The notes under the pieces are model-generated. The model did not search any database and was not told the DNA's origin. It saw only the letters and a list, made by a program, of their open reading frames with translations. A stretch of 64,000 bases of DNA. It comes from Anabaena sp. PCC 7108. Its GTDB lineage: Bacteria > Cyanobacteriota > Cyanobacteriia > Cyanobacteriales > Nostocaceae. A program made the position numbers and the translations under genes. Shown here in pieces: positions 1 to 10,369 of the stretch (position 1 is its first letter; the number at the start of each line of letters is the position of its first letter). The stretch lies in assembly GCF_000332135.1 (NCBI RefSeq), contig NZ_KB235896.1, positions 2,367,403-2,431,402 of the forward strand. Reading direction: 5' to 3'.

Positions 1-127
1 GCCTCAAAACATTGTCAGAACTGCCACACCTTGGCCGAGTAAAGGAAATAAGTACGTAGCTTTAAGTGCATTTGGTTTTGGTGGAAATAACTCTCATTTA
101 ATTCTTGAACAGGGGGAAGTCAGCTAA
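1..127 (+). CDS. hglD: C-terminal end of a ketosynthase (HglD-type), cut by window edge
   Basis: An open frame enters from the left edge (codons in phase with position 2) and ends at TAA 125-127. The last residues contain FGFGGNNSHLILE, the conserved C-terminal signature of beta-ketoacyl synthase domains. Its stop codon shares one base with the ATG of the next gene (TAATG), so the two are translationally coupled. In Anabaena-type hgl clusters the gene directly before hglC is hglD, a ketosynthase/chain-length-factor-like subunit of heterocyst glycolipid synthase; the name rests on position and this short signature only. Confidence 0.65.
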   Translation, partial: PQNIVRTATPWPSKGNKYVALSAFGFGGNNSHLILEQGEVS

Positions 128-3100
128 TGAGTATTCAAGAAAATATGACTGCAAAAATGGCAATTGTCGGCATGGATGCCTTTTTCGGTGAATGTCAAGA
201 ATTAGATGCTTTTGAGAGCAGTATTTACGACGGAAAGCAGCATTTTATTCCCCTGCCAGAAAAAAGATGGCATGGTATTAATGAGCAAGAAACATTACTG
301 CAAGAGTACGGTTTAGCAGCCGGAAAAGCTCCCCAAGGTGCATATATTAGAGACTTTGAAGTTGATACTTTAGCTTACAAAATTCCCCCTAACGAAGTTG
401 AAAAACTCAACTCGCAACAACTTTTATTATTGAAAGTGTGCGATCGCGCTCTCCAAGATGCAAAAATACCCCAAGGTGGTAATGTAGCGGTAATTATCGC
501 TGCGGACACAGAATTATCTGTACACCAACTACAACAACGTTGGAATTCAGCTTGGCAAGTTAAAGACGGTTTAAATGCTGCGGAAATTGCCTTACCTCCT
601 GAAAAAATTGCCCAACTAGAAACCATAGTTAAAGATAGTATTCACCACCAAGTTGATTTGGGTGAATATCTTAGCTATGTCGGCAATATTATGGCCAGTC
701 GCATTTCTTCATTGTGGAATTTCTCTGGTCCATCATTCACTGTTAGCTCTGTAGAAACTGCGGCTTTTAAAGCTTTAGAAATCGCACAAATGCTATTAGC
801 TACAAATGAAGTAGACGCAGTTGTTGTTGGTGCTGTTGACTTAGCCGGTGGTGTGGAAAATGTCTTACTCCGCAGTCAATTCGGAAAAGTAAATACAGGT
901 ATCAATACCTTAAGTTTTGATCAAAACGCCGACGGTTGGACTGTGGGAGAAGGTGCAGGTGCAGTTATCCTCAAACGTCATGATACAGCTTTGGAAAATA
1001 GCGATCGCATCTATGCAGTCATTGACGGTATCAGCATCGGACAATCTGCCTCAATGGCTGTAGATGAAGCAACCATCAGCCAAGTCTGCAAACAAGCTTT
1101 TCAACAAGCAGGAATCCAACCGATAGAGGTAAATTACCTGGAAGTCTGCGGTACTGGAATTCCCGCAGAAGACGAAGCCGAAATTAACGGCATCCTCCAA
1201 GCTTATCCCCCCGTCGGTAACGGTTTACACTGCGCCATTGGTAGCGTCAAAGCCAATATTGGTAACACCTTTGTCGCTTCGGGAATAGCCAGCTTAATTA
1301 AAACTGCCCTCAGTCTCTACCATAGATATATTCCCGGAACCCCCAATTGGTCTGGTGTAAAAACACCGCAAGTATGGGAAGGTAGTCCCTTTTATGTTGC
1401 TACCGAATCAAGACCTTGGTTTTCACCAAAAGAAGGTAGATGTAGAATTTCCGCTATTAATAGTATTGGCTGTGATGGCTCTTTTGCTCATGTAATTTTA
1501 TCAGAAGATACCCATCAAGAAGAACGAGTTAGCCGCTATTTAGAATCACGACCTTTTTATCTTTTCCCTATCGCTGCTGATGATTATGCCACTTTGTTTG
1601 CAGGTTTAGATAATTTGCAACAAAACATTGAAAATGCTGATCATCTTCAAGCTACTGCAAGTCAGACTTTTGTGGAATTTCAGCAGCATAAAAATGCTAA
1701 ATATGCCTTATCTATTACCGGACGCAACCACAAAGAATTACTCAAAGAAATTAACTCGGCGCGTAAAGGTGTAAATCTTGCCTTTGAAAAAGGTACAGAT
1801 TGGCAAACTCCTCTTGGTAGTTATTTTACACCAAAACCACTTGGTAAAAATGGAGAAATTGCCTATATTTATCCTGCCGCAGTTAATTCCTATGTGGGCA
1901 TGGGGCGGACTTTATTCCGTCTTTTCCCCAAATCCTTCGATGACTTAATCATCAAAAGTCTTTACAAACGTGCTGCTGATGTGGAACTACTTGTTTTTCC
2001 CAGAAGCTTGAGCAAATTGTCAACACGACAACTAGAAACTCTAGAAAAGAAATTGTTTGATGATTCTCTGGCTATGTTTGAAGCCGAAGTGCTTTTTACC
2101 AGAATGATCACGACAATTATCAGCCAAGATTTTCAAGTTAAACCTAAATATATCTTTGGGTATAGTTTAGGTGAAACAAGTATGATGGTTGCTCAAGGGG
2201 TGTGGAGCAATTTTTATGAAGTCAGTCATACTTTTAATTCCTCAGCTTTATTTGGTGATAGATTATCAGGCCCCAAAAATGCTGTGCGTGAGTATTGGGG
2301 ACTACCAAAAGCATCCTCAACTTCTGATAATAATTTCTGGAGTAACTACGTTCTCATGACCAGTCCTACCCAGGTCAAAGAATGTTTAAAAGATGAAAAT
2401 CGCGTCTACTTAACTCAGATTAATACACCAGAAGAAGTATTAATTGCTGGTGAACCTGCTGCTTGTGAGCGAGTAATTAAAAAGCTTGGTTGTAACGCTT
2501 TTCCTGCACCTTTTGATCATGTGATTCATTGTCAAACAATGCAATCAGAAGCGCAAGAATTGGAAAAACTCTACACTTTACCAGCGCAAACAATTCCCGG
2601 TATTACCTTTTATTCTGCCGCTGAGTATCAACCAACTACACTTGATAGTCAAGTAATTGCTCATAACATTGCTAAAGGATTATCTCAACAACTCGATTTT
2701 CCCCGCTTAGTTAATCGTGTCTACGCAGATGGAGCTAGAATATTTATTGAAGCAGGTGCTGGTGGTGTATGTTCTCGCTGGATAGATAAAATTCTTGGCA
2801 ACCAAGAACACCTCACAGTATCCCTAAATCGTCGCGGTATGGATGACCATACATCACTTGTCAAAGGACTAGCAAAATTGCTCAGTCATCGAGTGGATTT
2901 GAACTTAAATCAACTCTACAACTTATCCTCAAAAACTGGCAATCAAAATAGAGCAACGCTGAAAAAAATTACCCTAGGTGGTAATTCTATGACTACTGCC
3001 ATATTGAGTGACGAAAACCGCAAACTTTTCTCCCATAGCAATTCTCAAAAGCAGCAGTCAAATCTTTCTAATTACCGAGAGTATAAAATCATTAATTCTC

Positions 3101-3471
3101 TCCAGGGTAATAATCAAATTAGCCCTAGTGACATTTACCCTCAGCCGATAACACCAACTAATTCTCAGCCAGAAAGCATTGCGATGAAAACTATCATTGA
3201 TAACTGTTTTGAATCTAGAGAAGAAGTACAATCTTCTGAGTTAACTGCCACTTTACAGCCAACTACTCAACTCATTCAAGACTCTAAATCTACAATTAGC
3301 ATGAATGATTTTAAAACTCATCAGTATCAAAAACTGAGTATCAATAATTCCAAATTGACTAAAGCCCACATCAGTTTTTTAGAAGCCAGACAAGACTTCA
3401 GTAAGCAAATGAGCGAAATCATTCAACTGCAATTAACCTGCGCTCAAAACTTGCTCAACGAAGAAACTTAA
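127..3471 (+). CDS. hglC: Heterocyst glycolipid synthase subunit HglC (KS-like + acyltransferase, PfaB-like)
   Basis: This 1114-residue protein has a ketosynthase-fold region (about residues 10-460) followed by an acyltransferase domain (about 590-930) and a poorly conserved tail. The acyltransferase nucleophile motif GYSLGE places the catalytic Ser at 680. The KS region keeps the fold motifs (GPSFTV, GEGAGAVIL, CGTG, NIGN), but the active-site Cys position is Glu210 and the two His positions are Cys341 and Asn380, so it should not condense. PfaB-type proteins of polyunsaturated fatty acid synthases have the same KS-like/AT layout. It is expected to load or transfer acyl groups during synthesis of the long-chain polyol of the heterocyst envelope. 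It overlaps the upstream ketosynthase by one base and is followed by a PfaD-like reductase and HglB. Confidence 0.85.
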   Translation: MSIQENMTAKMAIVGMDAFFGECQELDAFESSIYDGKQHFIPLPEKRWHGINEQETLLQEYGLAAGKAPQGAYIRDFEVDTLAYKIPPNEVEKLNSQQLLLLKVCDRALQDAKIPQGGNVAVIIAADTELSVHQLQQRWNSAWQVKDGLNAAEIALPPEKIAQLETIVKDSIHHQVDLGEYLSYVGNIMASRISSLWNFSGPSFTVSSVETAAFKALEIAQMLLATNEVDAVVVGAVDLAGGVENVLLRSQFGKVNTGINTLSFDQNADGWTVGEGAGAVILKRHDTALENSDRIYAVIDGISIGQSASMAVDEATISQVCKQAFQQAGIQPIEVNYLEVCGTGIPAEDEAEINGILQAYPPVGNGLHCAIGSVKANIGNTFVASGIASLIKTALSLYHRYIPGTPNWSGVKTPQVWEGSPFYVATESRPWFSPKEGRCRISAINSIGCDGSFAHVILSEDTHQEERVSRYLESRPFYLFPIAADDYATLFAGLDNLQQNIENADHLQATASQTFVEFQQHKNAKYALSITGRNHKELLKEINSARKGVNLAFEKGTDWQTPLGSYFTPKPLGKNGEIAYIYPAAVNSYVGMGRTLFRLFPKSFDDLIIKSLYKRAADVELLVFPRSLSKLSTRQLETLEKKLFDDSLAMFEAEVLFTRMITTIISQDFQVKPKYIFGYSLGETSMMVAQGVWSNFYEVSHTFNSSALFGDRLSGPKNAVREYWGLPKASSTSDNNFWSNYVLMTSPTQVKECLKDENRVYLTQINTPEEVLIAGEPAACERVIKKLGCNAFPAPFDHVIHCQTMQSEAQELEKLYTLPAQTIPGITFYSAAEYQPTTLDSQVIAHNIAKGLSQQLDFPRLVNRVYADGARIFIEAGAGGVCSRWIDKILGNQEHLTVSLNRRGMDDHTSLVKGLAKLLSHRVDLNLNQLYNLSSKTGNQNRATLKKITLGGNSMTTAILSDENRKLFSHSNSQKQQSNLSNYREYKIINSLQGNNQISPSDIYPQPITPTNSQPESIAMKTIIDNCFESREEVQSSELTATLQPTTQLIQDSKSTISMNDFKTHQYQKLSINNSKLTKAHISFLEARQDFSKQMSEIIQLQLTCAQNLLNEET

Positions 3472-3592
3472 TCAAGTATTTATCATACCGAGACGCAGAA
3501 ACATCAAATCTCCTTCTCTGTGTCTCTGCGTCTTTGCGTGATCTAAATTCTTCATCTCATATCCATTGCTTAAAACTTGAGGAATAACTGCC

Positions 3593-5263
3593 GTGACAAC
3601 TGTAGAGACGGTACGAAATCAACATAATAATGGGCTAAGTTTTTTTTCTTGGTCTCAAAATCAAAAACAAATTTGGAAAGGTTCCTTAGATTGTATCTCC
3701 TTTGAGCAAAGCGCCATCAAAGATAAATTGCTGGCATCAGATAAACCTTGTTATATTATTAGAGTTGGTGGCAAAATTGGTGTTACTAACGATGGGTATT
3801 TAGTACCTGCTGATAACGGTTCGATAGGACAAGCAGAACTTTTAATCTCAGTTCCACCCATTCACCTACAACAATTTGGCGACCCCAATTTTCTCACTAC
3901 TTATGGTGTGAAATATGCCTATGTGACTGGTGCAATGGCAGGTGGTATTGCTTCCGAAGAAATGGTAATTGCACTAGGAAAAGAAAACATTTTAAGTTCT
4001 TTTGGTGCAGGTGGTTTAACACCAGACCGTTTAGAAGCAGCCATTAATCGCATTCAACAAGCCTTACCTGATAAACCTTATGCTTTTAATTTAATTCACA
4101 GTCCTAATGAACCTACTATTGAACGTCGTGCTGTAGATTTATACCTCAATTATGAAGTAAAAACTGTAGAAGCTTCAGCATTTTTAGACTTAACTCCTAA
4201 CATCGTCTATTATCGTGTATCTGGGCTAAGTTTAAATAGTTCTAATCAAGTTGAAATCAAAAATAAAGTCATTGCTAAAATTTCTCGCCGCGAAGTTGCA
4301 ACTAAATTTATGCAACCAGCACCGGCTAGAATCCTAAAAGAATTAATTCAGCAAGGACTAATAACTGAGTTACAAGCAACTCTAGCCAGCCAAGTTCCTA
4401 TGGCTGATGATATTACCGTCGAAGCTGATTCTGGTGGTCATACAGATAATCGTCCTTTAGTTTGTTTGCTACCTTCAATTATTAGTTTACGAGATCAAAT
4501 TCAAGCACAATATCATTACACAACACCCATTAGAGTGGGAGTGGCTGGAGGAATTGGCACACCAGAATCAGCCTTAGCTGGATTTATGATGGGTGCTGCT
4601 TATGTAATGACTGGTTCAATTAATCAATCTTGTCTTGAATCTGGAGCTTCTGAACATACCAAAAAGTTATTAGCTCAAGCAGAAATGGCGGATATGATTA
4701 TGGCTCCAGCCGCCGATATGTTTGAAATGGGAGTCAAATTGCAAGTTCTCAAACGTGGAACAATGTTCCCCATGCGAGCGCAGAAATTATATGAATTATA
4801 TCGCAGTTATGACTCAATTGAAGATATTCCTGTAGCGGAAAGAGAGAAATTAGAAAAACAAATCTTCCGCAAAAGTCTCGCTGAAGTTTGGGAAGGAACT
4901 GCTGCTTATTTATCCCAAAAAAATCCAGAGAAATTAGGTAAAGCCGTTAATAATCCTAAACTCAAAATGGCTTTGATTTTTCGCTGGTATTTAGGATTAT
5001 CTTCCCGTTGGTCTAGTTCTGGTGAAAAAGGTAGAGAGGTAGATTATCAAATTTGGTGCGGTCCCGCTATGGGTGGCTTTAATGACTGGGTGCGAGGTTC
5101 ATATTTAACTGAACCAAATAATCGTCATGTAGTCGATATCGCTAATCAAATTATGAAAGGGACAGCTTTTCTACACCGCGTCCAAAATTTAAAAATTCAG
5201 GGATTGCAAATACCCAATTACTACGGTCAATATCACCCAGTTCGGTCTACATTGGAGATGTAA
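3593..5263 (+). CDS. PfaD-like FMN enoyl reductase of the hgl cluster
   Basis: The protein (556 residues, GTG start preceded by TTGAGGAA) belongs to the 2-nitropropane dioxygenase/PfaD family of FMN-dependent TIM-barrel enoyl reductases. Visible family marks are the N-terminal barrel segment with [11 protein letters not shown] and the phosphate-binding stretch AGGIGTPES (residues 318-326) followed by [12 protein letters not shown]. In PUFA synthases PfaD is a free-standing enoyl reductase acting on the PKS-bound chain; here it would saturate the growing heterocyst glycolipid chain. It lies 121 bp after hglC and two bases before hglB, whose ribosome site overlaps its stop, so all belong to one operon. 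Some authors use hglA for the gene at this position; I leave the symbol open. Confidence 0.87.
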   Translation: MTTVETVRNQHNNGLSFFSWSQNQKQIWKGSLDCISFEQSAIKDKLLASDKPCYIIRVGGKIGVTNDGYLVPADNGSIGQAELLISVPPIHLQQFGDPNFLTTYGVKYAYVTGAMAGGIASEEMVIALGKENILSSFGAGGLTPDRLEAAINRIQQALPDKPYAFNLIHSPNEPTIERRAVDLYLNYEVKTVEASAFLDLTPNIVYYRVSGLSLNSSNQVEIKNKVIAKISRREVATKFMQPAPARILKELIQQGLITELQATLASQVPMADDITVEADSGGHTDNRPLVCLLPSIISLRDQIQAQYHYTTPIRVGVAGGIGTPESALAGFMMGAAYVMTGSINQSCLESGASEHTKKLLAQAEMADMIMAPAADMFEMGVKLQVLKRGTMFPMRAQKLYELYRSYDSIEDIPVAEREKLEKQIFRKSLAEVWEGTAAYLSQKNPEKLGKAVNNPKLKMALIFRWYLGLSSRWSSSGEKGREVDYQIWCGPAMGGFNDWVRGSYLTEPNNRHVVDIANQIMKGTAFLHRVQNLKIQGLQIPNYYGQYHPVRSTLEM

Positions 5264-5265
5264 AG

Positions 5266-6783
5266 ATGAATTTAAAACCGTCTTATTCTGCTGAAGATAT
5301 TCAAAAATTTCTGGTGACTAATTTAGCTGAAGTAATTTCCACTTCAACTGATGAAATTGATGTTGAAGAAAATTTAGAAAATTATGGTTTGGATTCTGCC
5401 CAAGCCATGATTATTATCAGTAAATTAGAACAATTACTAGGATTTAAACCTTCTCCTGTTCTACTTTGGCATTACCCAACTATTGCTTCACTTTCCCAGC
5501 GGTTATCTGAAGAAGTACCGAATACATCTCAGGTTAAAGATTCTGAAGGTAAAACAGTTGCTAATGTCAATATTGCTCCTCCTTTCCTCGATTTAGCTGC
5601 TGAAGTTGTCCTCGACCCCACTATCCAACCGGTTGGTAATTCTCCGGTATCTATTAGCGACCCCAAAAATATCTTTTTAACTGGGGGTACGGGCTATTTA
5701 GGCGCTTTTATCATCAAAGGACTTTTGCAAGAAACTCAAGCAAATATGTATTGCTTAGTTCGTGCAACTGATGTTGTAGAAGGTAAAAGCAAATTAGAAA
5801 ATAATCTCCAACAATATGGACTTTGGGATGATAGTTATAGCTCCCGAATTATCCCAATTGTAGGTGATTTAGCACAGCCACTTTTAGGTATTGATGCAGA
5901 ACAGTTCCAAACCTTAGCAGCTAATATTGATACTATTTATCATAGTGGGGCTATGCTGAATTATGTTTATCCATATTCAGCTTTAAAAACTGCTAATGTT
6001 TTGGGAACTCAGGAAGTTTTACGCTTGGCTTGTAAAACCAAAGTAAAGCCTGTTCATTACGTTTCTAGTGTGGCTGTTTTTGAATCAACTGCTTATGCTG
6101 GCAAGGTAGTTACAGAACAACAAGACTTTAATGATTGGGAAGGCATTTTCCTCGGCTACTCACAAACTAAATGGGTATCTGAAAAGTTAGTAAAAATTGC
6201 CGGTAGTCGGGGGCTTCCTATCACTATCTACAGACCACCTTTGATTTCTGGAGATAGCACTACTGGTATTTGTAATACCCATGACTTTATCAATTTGATG
6301 ATTAAAGGCTGTCTACAAATGGGATCTTTTCCTGATGTAGATTATATGTTGGATATGTCTCCTGTTGATTATGTCAGCAAAGCTATTGTTTATTTATCAC
6401 GTCAACAAAAATCCATTGGTAAGGCTTTTCACTTACAACATCCTCAACCTGCATCTTTAGCATCTTTAGTTGATTGGGTACGCTCATTTGGTTTTTCAAT
6501 TAAGATGGTTCCCTATGAACAGTGGCAAGCTGATTTAATTAATAATGTCACTTCTGCTGATAATCCTTTGTACACCCTAAGACCATTCTTATTAGAGCGT
6601 TGGTCTGATGAACAATTGACTATTCCCGATTTGTATTTGCAAGCCAGAAGACCGATTATTAGTTGCCAAGAAACTCTAGAAGCACTAGCTGGTACTGCGA
6701 TTGTTTGTCCACCACTCGACTCACAATTATTGATGACTTACACTTCCTATTTGGTTCAAACTGGTTTCTTGAGTCTTGCTTAG
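5266..6783 (+). CDS. hglB: HglB (HetM): acyl carrier protein fused to thioester reductase
   Basis: The N-terminal 90 residues are an acyl carrier domain with the phosphopantetheine Ser44 in GLDSAQ. A linker leads to an NAD(P)H-dependent thioester reductase of extended SDR type: dinucleotide-binding TGGTGYLG from Thr139 and the catalytic pair Tyr298/Lys302 (YSQTK). The enzyme releases a carrier-bound acyl chain by reduction to aldehyde or alcohol, which fits production of the long-chain alcohol of heterocyst glycolipids. Length (505 residues) and order match HglB/HetM of Anabaena. The ATG sits two bases after the PfaD-like stop, with GGAG inside the end of that gene, indicating coupling. HetI, encoded downstream on the other strand, is the likely activator of its ACP. 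Confidence 0.92.
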   Translation: MNLKPSYSAEDIQKFLVTNLAEVISTSTDEIDVEENLENYGLDSAQAMIIISKLEQLLGFKPSPVLLWHYPTIASLSQRLSEEVPNTSQVKDSEGKTVANVNIAPPFLDLAAEVVLDPTIQPVGNSPVSISDPKNIFLTGGTGYLGAFIIKGLLQETQANMYCLVRATDVVEGKSKLENNLQQYGLWDDSYSSRIIPIVGDLAQPLLGIDAEQFQTLAANIDTIYHSGAMLNYVYPYSALKTANVLGTQEVLRLACKTKVKPVHYVSSVAVFESTAYAGKVVTEQQDFNDWEGIFLGYSQTKWVSEKLVKIAGSRGLPITIYRPPLISGDSTTGICNTHDFINLMIKGCLQMGSFPDVDYMLDMSPVDYVSKAIVYLSRQQKSIGKAFHLQHPQPASLASLVDWVRSFGFSIKMVPYEQWQADLINNVTSADNPLYTLRPFLLERWSDEQLTIPDLYLQARRPIISCQETLEALAGTAIVCPPLDSQLLMTYTSYLVQTGFLSLA

Positions 6784-6796
6784 TTATTAAGTAAAC

Positions 6797-6817
6797 AGGG
6801 TGGGCATTGCTCACCCT
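6797..6817. repeat. Small palindrome between hglB and hetN
   Basis: AGGGTGGGCA and TGCTCACCCT form an almost perfect hairpin (one G-U pair, minimal loop). The GTGGGCA/TGCCCAC type of palindrome recurs at 48252-48268. It may attenuate readthrough from hglB to hetN or simply be a dispersed element. Confidence 0.45.
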
Positions 6818-6866
6818 ACTCTGTTGAAATGCCAGTATTTCCGGCTAATTTCACAAAAATTTTGAC

Positions 6867-7658
6867 ATGAATATACAAGACAAACAAACTGCTCTGATTA
6901 CTGGGGCAGCTAGTGGAATTGGTTACGAATTAGCCTGTATTTTTGCCTCCAAAAATTACAATCTTGTTTTGGTCGATAGAAATAGACTAAAACTTGCAGA
7001 AATAGATGTTGAATTTCAACAAAAGTTCAAAGTTTTTCCTAAGATTCTTGTTAAAGATTTATCTATATCAACATCGCCAGAAGAAATTTTTACTGAGCTA
7101 CAACAAGCTGAGATCAAAGTTAATGTCCTAGTCAATAATGCTGGATTTGGTACTTATGGCTTATTCAATGAAACAAGCTTGAGTATTGAATTAGAAATGT
7201 TACAGGTAAATTTAGTTTGTCTTACCCATTTAACTAAGTTATTTCTCAAAGAGATGGTTAAACAAGGTCAGGGCAAAATATTAAATGTTTCTTCCGCTGC
7301 TGCTTTTCAACCTGGTCCTTTAATGGCGGTTTATTTTGCAACTAAAGCTTATGTTTTATCTTTTTCTGAAGCTATCGCTAATGAATTAGAAGGAACTGGT
7401 GTGACGGTGACAGTTCTTTGTCCAGGTTCAACCGTATCTGCATTTCATGAAAGAACAGGAATGGCAGATTCTAAGCTGGTTAAGGGTCAGAAAATGATGG
7501 ATGCTCAAACTGTTGCCCAGCTTGGTTATGATGCTTTAATGCGAGGTAAGACGATTGTTATTCCCGGACTTTTAAATAAAATACTGGCTAAAAGTGTCAG
7601 ATTTTTTCCTAGAAATCTGGTGACAAAAGTTGTGAGAATAATGCAGGAAGATAAGTAG
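6867..7658 (+). CDS. hetN: HetN-like short-chain dehydrogenase/reductase
   Basis: A classical SDR of 263 residues: cofactor motif TGAASGIG near the N-terminus, NNAG, Ser142-143 region VSSAAA and catalytic Tyr156/Lys160 (YFATK). Position directly after hglB and facing hetI equals hetN of Anabaena. HetN serves as ketoreductase-like protein and as a late inhibitor of heterocyst differentiation; inhibition in Anabaena PCC 7120 depends on an internal ERGSGR hexapeptide at residues 132-137. Here residues 132-137 read KQGQGK, so the SDR role is well supported but the patterning role is doubtful. The 83-bp gap from hglB contains a palindrome, so it may also have its own promoter. Confidence 0.83.
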   Translation: MNIQDKQTALITGAASGIGYELACIFASKNYNLVLVDRNRLKLAEIDVEFQQKFKVFPKILVKDLSISTSPEEIFTELQQAEIKVNVLVNNAGFGTYGLFNETSLSIELEMLQVNLVCLTHLTKLFLKEMVKQGQGKILNVSSAAAFQPGPLMAVYFATKAYVLSFSEAIANELEGTGVTVTVLCPGSTVSAFHERTGMADSKLVKGQKMMDAQTVAQLGYDALMRGKTIVIPGLLNKILAKSVRFFPRNLVTKVVRIMQEDK

Positions 7659-7691
7659 TTTAGGTGATTATCAATGGTATCTAAATTAATA

Positions 7692-7719
7692 AAGTCCTTA
7701 TACACGGACTTATTTTTTT
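7692..7719 (+). terminator. Rho-independent terminator after hetN
   Basis: AAGTCC (7692-7697) pairs with GGACTT (7706-7711) across an 8-nt loop and is followed by a run of seven T (7713-7719). It lies 34 bp after the hetN stop and closes the hgl-hetN unit. Confidence 0.7.
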
Positions 7720-8052
7720 GCTTATAATAAATCAGTATAATAACTTGCATTGCATAGCCATAGATGCGCTTTTTTCATAAACCCTAAATACAAGTACTGT
7801 ATTAAATAAGTCAATTCGCTGAAACTTTGTACTCCCATCTTTGGAATCAGAGTAAGTATCAACTATAATTAATTATCCTGATCAAAAGTATTAATTTACT
7901 GGTGCTTTCTGGCGATGCCCGTGGTATCCTTGTTGCCATCGTCTCCGGTAAGAAACAATTACATCTGGAGATAGAGCAGTTAGTAACATAGCAAACTGTA
8001 TGCTGTATTTACTATTGCAAAATGTACCTGATATAAAATTTTTTTATTAAAA
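7720..8052. other. Intergenic region upstream of the antiporter gene
   Basis: No open frame of conserved character was found. The stretch is AT-rich and presumably carries the promoter of the following antiporter gene; I could not assign -10/-35 elements with confidence. Confidence 0.4.
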
Positions 8053-10158
8053 ATGCCAGTAAATTTTCTCACAGAACCTCTCATTTCCTTTACAATTCTC
8101 CTCTTAGCTATTTTTCTTGTTCCGCCGCTATTTGAGAGATTAAAATTACCTGGATTGGTGGGTTTGCTACTAGCAGGTGTAATTCTCGGTCCTAATGGAC
8201 TCCATCTCCTCAACTCTAAATCAGAAACCATAAAACTGCTTTCAGATATCGGTAAAGTTTATTTGATGTTTGTAGCAGGTTTAGAGATTGATATTGAGCA
8301 GTTTCGCCAAACTAAAAATCGCTCAATGGGGTTTGGCTTTCTGACGTTTTTAGCACCTTTAATTGCTGGGATTATTACAGGACGTTTATTCAATTTTAGC
8401 TGGAATTCTTCTGTTCTGATTGGTTCTTTACTTGCTTCTCATACTCTTCTGGCATATCCAATTATTAGTCGTTTAGGAGTCATAGGCAATGAAGCAGTAA
8501 CTGTGACAATTGGGGCAACGATTTTTACTGATACAGGTGCTTTATTATTACTGGCAATTTGTGTGGGTATTCATGGAGGAGATTTCACAGCTTTTAAATT
8601 ATTCACTTTATTAGGTGGACTGGCAATTTATTCAGTTGTAATATTATTTGGGTTCAATCGGGTCGGAAAAGAGTTCTTCCGCCGTACTGGGGAGGAAGAA
8701 GGTAATCAATTTTTGTTTATCTTGCTGGCATTATTTTTGGCATCTGTAGGAGCGCAGGTGATTGGAGTAGAAAAAATTGTCGGTGCGTTCCTCGCAGGTT
8801 TAGCAGTCAACGGCGTTTTGGGAAATAGCCCAGTTAAAGAAAAAGTAGAGTTTGTTGGTAGTGTTCTTTTTATTCCTTGTTTCTTTGTAGACATGGGATT
8901 ATTAATTGATATACCTGCATTTATCAAAACTCTTAGTTCAATTGGTCTGACTGCGGCAATTGTAGTGGCGCTGATTAGCAGTAAATTTGTTGCGGCATTT
9001 CTAGCAAAAATATTTTATCGCTATAACAATTCAGAGATGCTGACAATGTGGTCATTATCGCTACCCCAGGTAGCAGCCACACTAGCAGCAACATTAGTTG
9101 CCTATCAATCCCTAAATCCTGCTGGTGAGAGACTAATCAGTGAGGATGTCTTAAACAGTGTCATTGTCTTGATGTTGGTTACTGCCATCATGGGTCCAAT
9201 AGTTACAGCCAGGGTGGCTAGGTTTTTACAAGTCACCCCAGCTGCGGACTGGAAAACAGACAGTCTATCGGTGTGGTGGGAATCTCAGGAGGCGGTGATT
9301 GAGCAACCAGAGAAAGCAGACAACCGTTTGCAGCAAGATTACCCGCCATTCATTGTCGTGGTTCCCATTTATAACCCGCTCACGCAACGCTATTTACTGG
9401 AAATGGCAGCACTGCTGGCGCGCCATGAATCTGGACAGATTATGCCTTTAGCCATTACTCAAGCCCATGTGAATATGGATGATCCGACATTAGTAACGGC
9501 ACTAGAAAAAAGTCAGGAAAGATTGAGGTTGGCTTTAAAAATCAGTCAAGAATTTGACGTACAAGCATCACCTACAATTCGGATTGATGATGATGTGGCT
9601 TTGGGGATTAGTCACGCTAGTCGGGAACACAATGCTAGTTTAGTGGTGATGGGTTGGGGAAATACCAGAAATTTCCGCGCTCGTTTATTCGGTAGTCTCA
9701 TTGATAAGGTTTTCTGGTCTTCTCACTGTCCGGTAGCAGTAACACGCCTGTTAAAAAGTCCTACAGAAATCAAGCGAATTCTTGTCCCCGTTGGTGACTT
9801 AACGAGGGCGACTATCGGTACTGTGAGGTTTGCCCAAATTTTAGCTGATGCCAATCAAGCTGAAGTTGTGCTTCTGCACATAAGCCAACGCCTCATACCT
9901 GCTCATCAGGTCACACATTTTACCTCTCAATTGTCTGATATTGCTAATCAAAGCAAGTTACAAGTAAATACAAATATCCTCACAATTGTTGGTGATGATA
10001 TTCCTAAAATCATTATTGAGCAATCTGAGGGATTTGACTTAGTGGTTTTGCGTTCTGTGCGCTATCGTACTGCTGGGGGATTAGCAGTTAGTGAAGTGAC
10101 AACTCAGGTAATTAATAACTTGAAATGTTCGATTGTGATGCTAGGACAGCCTCAATAA
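8053..10158 (+). CDS. CPA2-family cation:proton antiporter with two C-terminal Usp domains
   Basis: Residues 1 to about 395 form a 12-helix Na+/H+ exchanger domain, beginning with the typical GLLLAGVILGPNGL helix; the ion-site helix reads TDTGA. The cytoplasmic half carries two universal stress protein-like domains (about 430-560 and 570-700), with GWGNTRNFRARLFGSLIDKV resembling the nucleotide-loop G-x9-G segment in the first. Such proteins exchange Na+ or K+ for protons across the cytoplasmic membrane, with Usp domains probably sensing nucleotides. It lies between hetN and hetI, which are direct neighbours in Anabaena PCC 7120, so it looks like an insertion into that arrangement. Substrate ion cannot be read from sequence. 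Confidence 0.85.
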   Translation: MPVNFLTEPLISFTILLLAIFLVPPLFERLKLPGLVGLLLAGVILGPNGLHLLNSKSETIKLLSDIGKVYLMFVAGLEIDIEQFRQTKNRSMGFGFLTFLAPLIAGIITGRLFNFSWNSSVLIGSLLASHTLLAYPIISRLGVIGNEAVTVTIGATIFTDTGALLLLAICVGIHGGDFTAFKLFTLLGGLAIYSVVILFGFNRVGKEFFRRTGEEEGNQFLFILLALFLASVGAQVIGVEKIVGAFLAGLAVNGVLGNSPVKEKVEFVGSVLFIPCFFVDMGLLIDIPAFIKTLSSIGLTAAIVVALISSKFVAAFLAKIFYRYNNSEMLTMWSLSLPQVAATLAATLVAYQSLNPAGERLISEDVLNSVIVLMLVTAIMGPIVTARVARFLQVTPAADWKTDSLSVWWESQEAVIEQPEKADNRLQQDYPPFIVVVPIYNPLTQRYLLEMAALLARHESGQIMPLAITQAHVNMDDPTLVTALEKSQERLRLALKISQEFDVQASPTIRIDDDVALGISHASREHNASLVVMGWGNTRNFRARLFGSLIDKVFWSSHCPVAVTRLLKSPTEIKRILVPVGDLTRATIGTVRFAQILADANQAEVVLLHISQRLIPAHQVTHFTSQLSDIANQSKLQVNTNILTIVGDDIPKIIIEQSEGFDLVVLRSVRYRTAGGLAVSEVTTQVINNLKCSIVMLGQPQ

Positions 10159-10240
10159 TGCCCATAATTTCAGGTTTTATAACTCTTTAGGGACTTCCAA
10201 ATCAAAACAAAGGAGATAAGTAGGTGAACGGAAAAAAACC

Positions 10241-10270
10241 GTAGACGCGCAGCGGCTTCTCGAAGAGTAC
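10241..10270. repeat. Fragment of dispersed Nostocales repeat
   Basis: The stretch GTAGACGCGCAGCGGCTTCT and the bases after it match the common GTAGACGCG-CAGCGGC-TCTCG type of dispersed repeat seen in filamentous cyanobacteria. It lies in the convergent gap between the antiporter gene and hetI; no gene is visible in that gap. Confidence 0.4.
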
Positions 10271-10369
10271 TATGTAACGAAAAGTAAAATCTCCCAAAAC
10301 CTCTTCTCTGTTCCCTGTTAAGAGTTCCCTGTTCCCTTGTCATAACGACAATTTTTAACGCCAACCTAC

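Noticed and set aside
375-626. Minus-strand open frame inside hglC
   Set aside because: Antisense shadow of a strongly conserved coding region, no family match or ribosome site.
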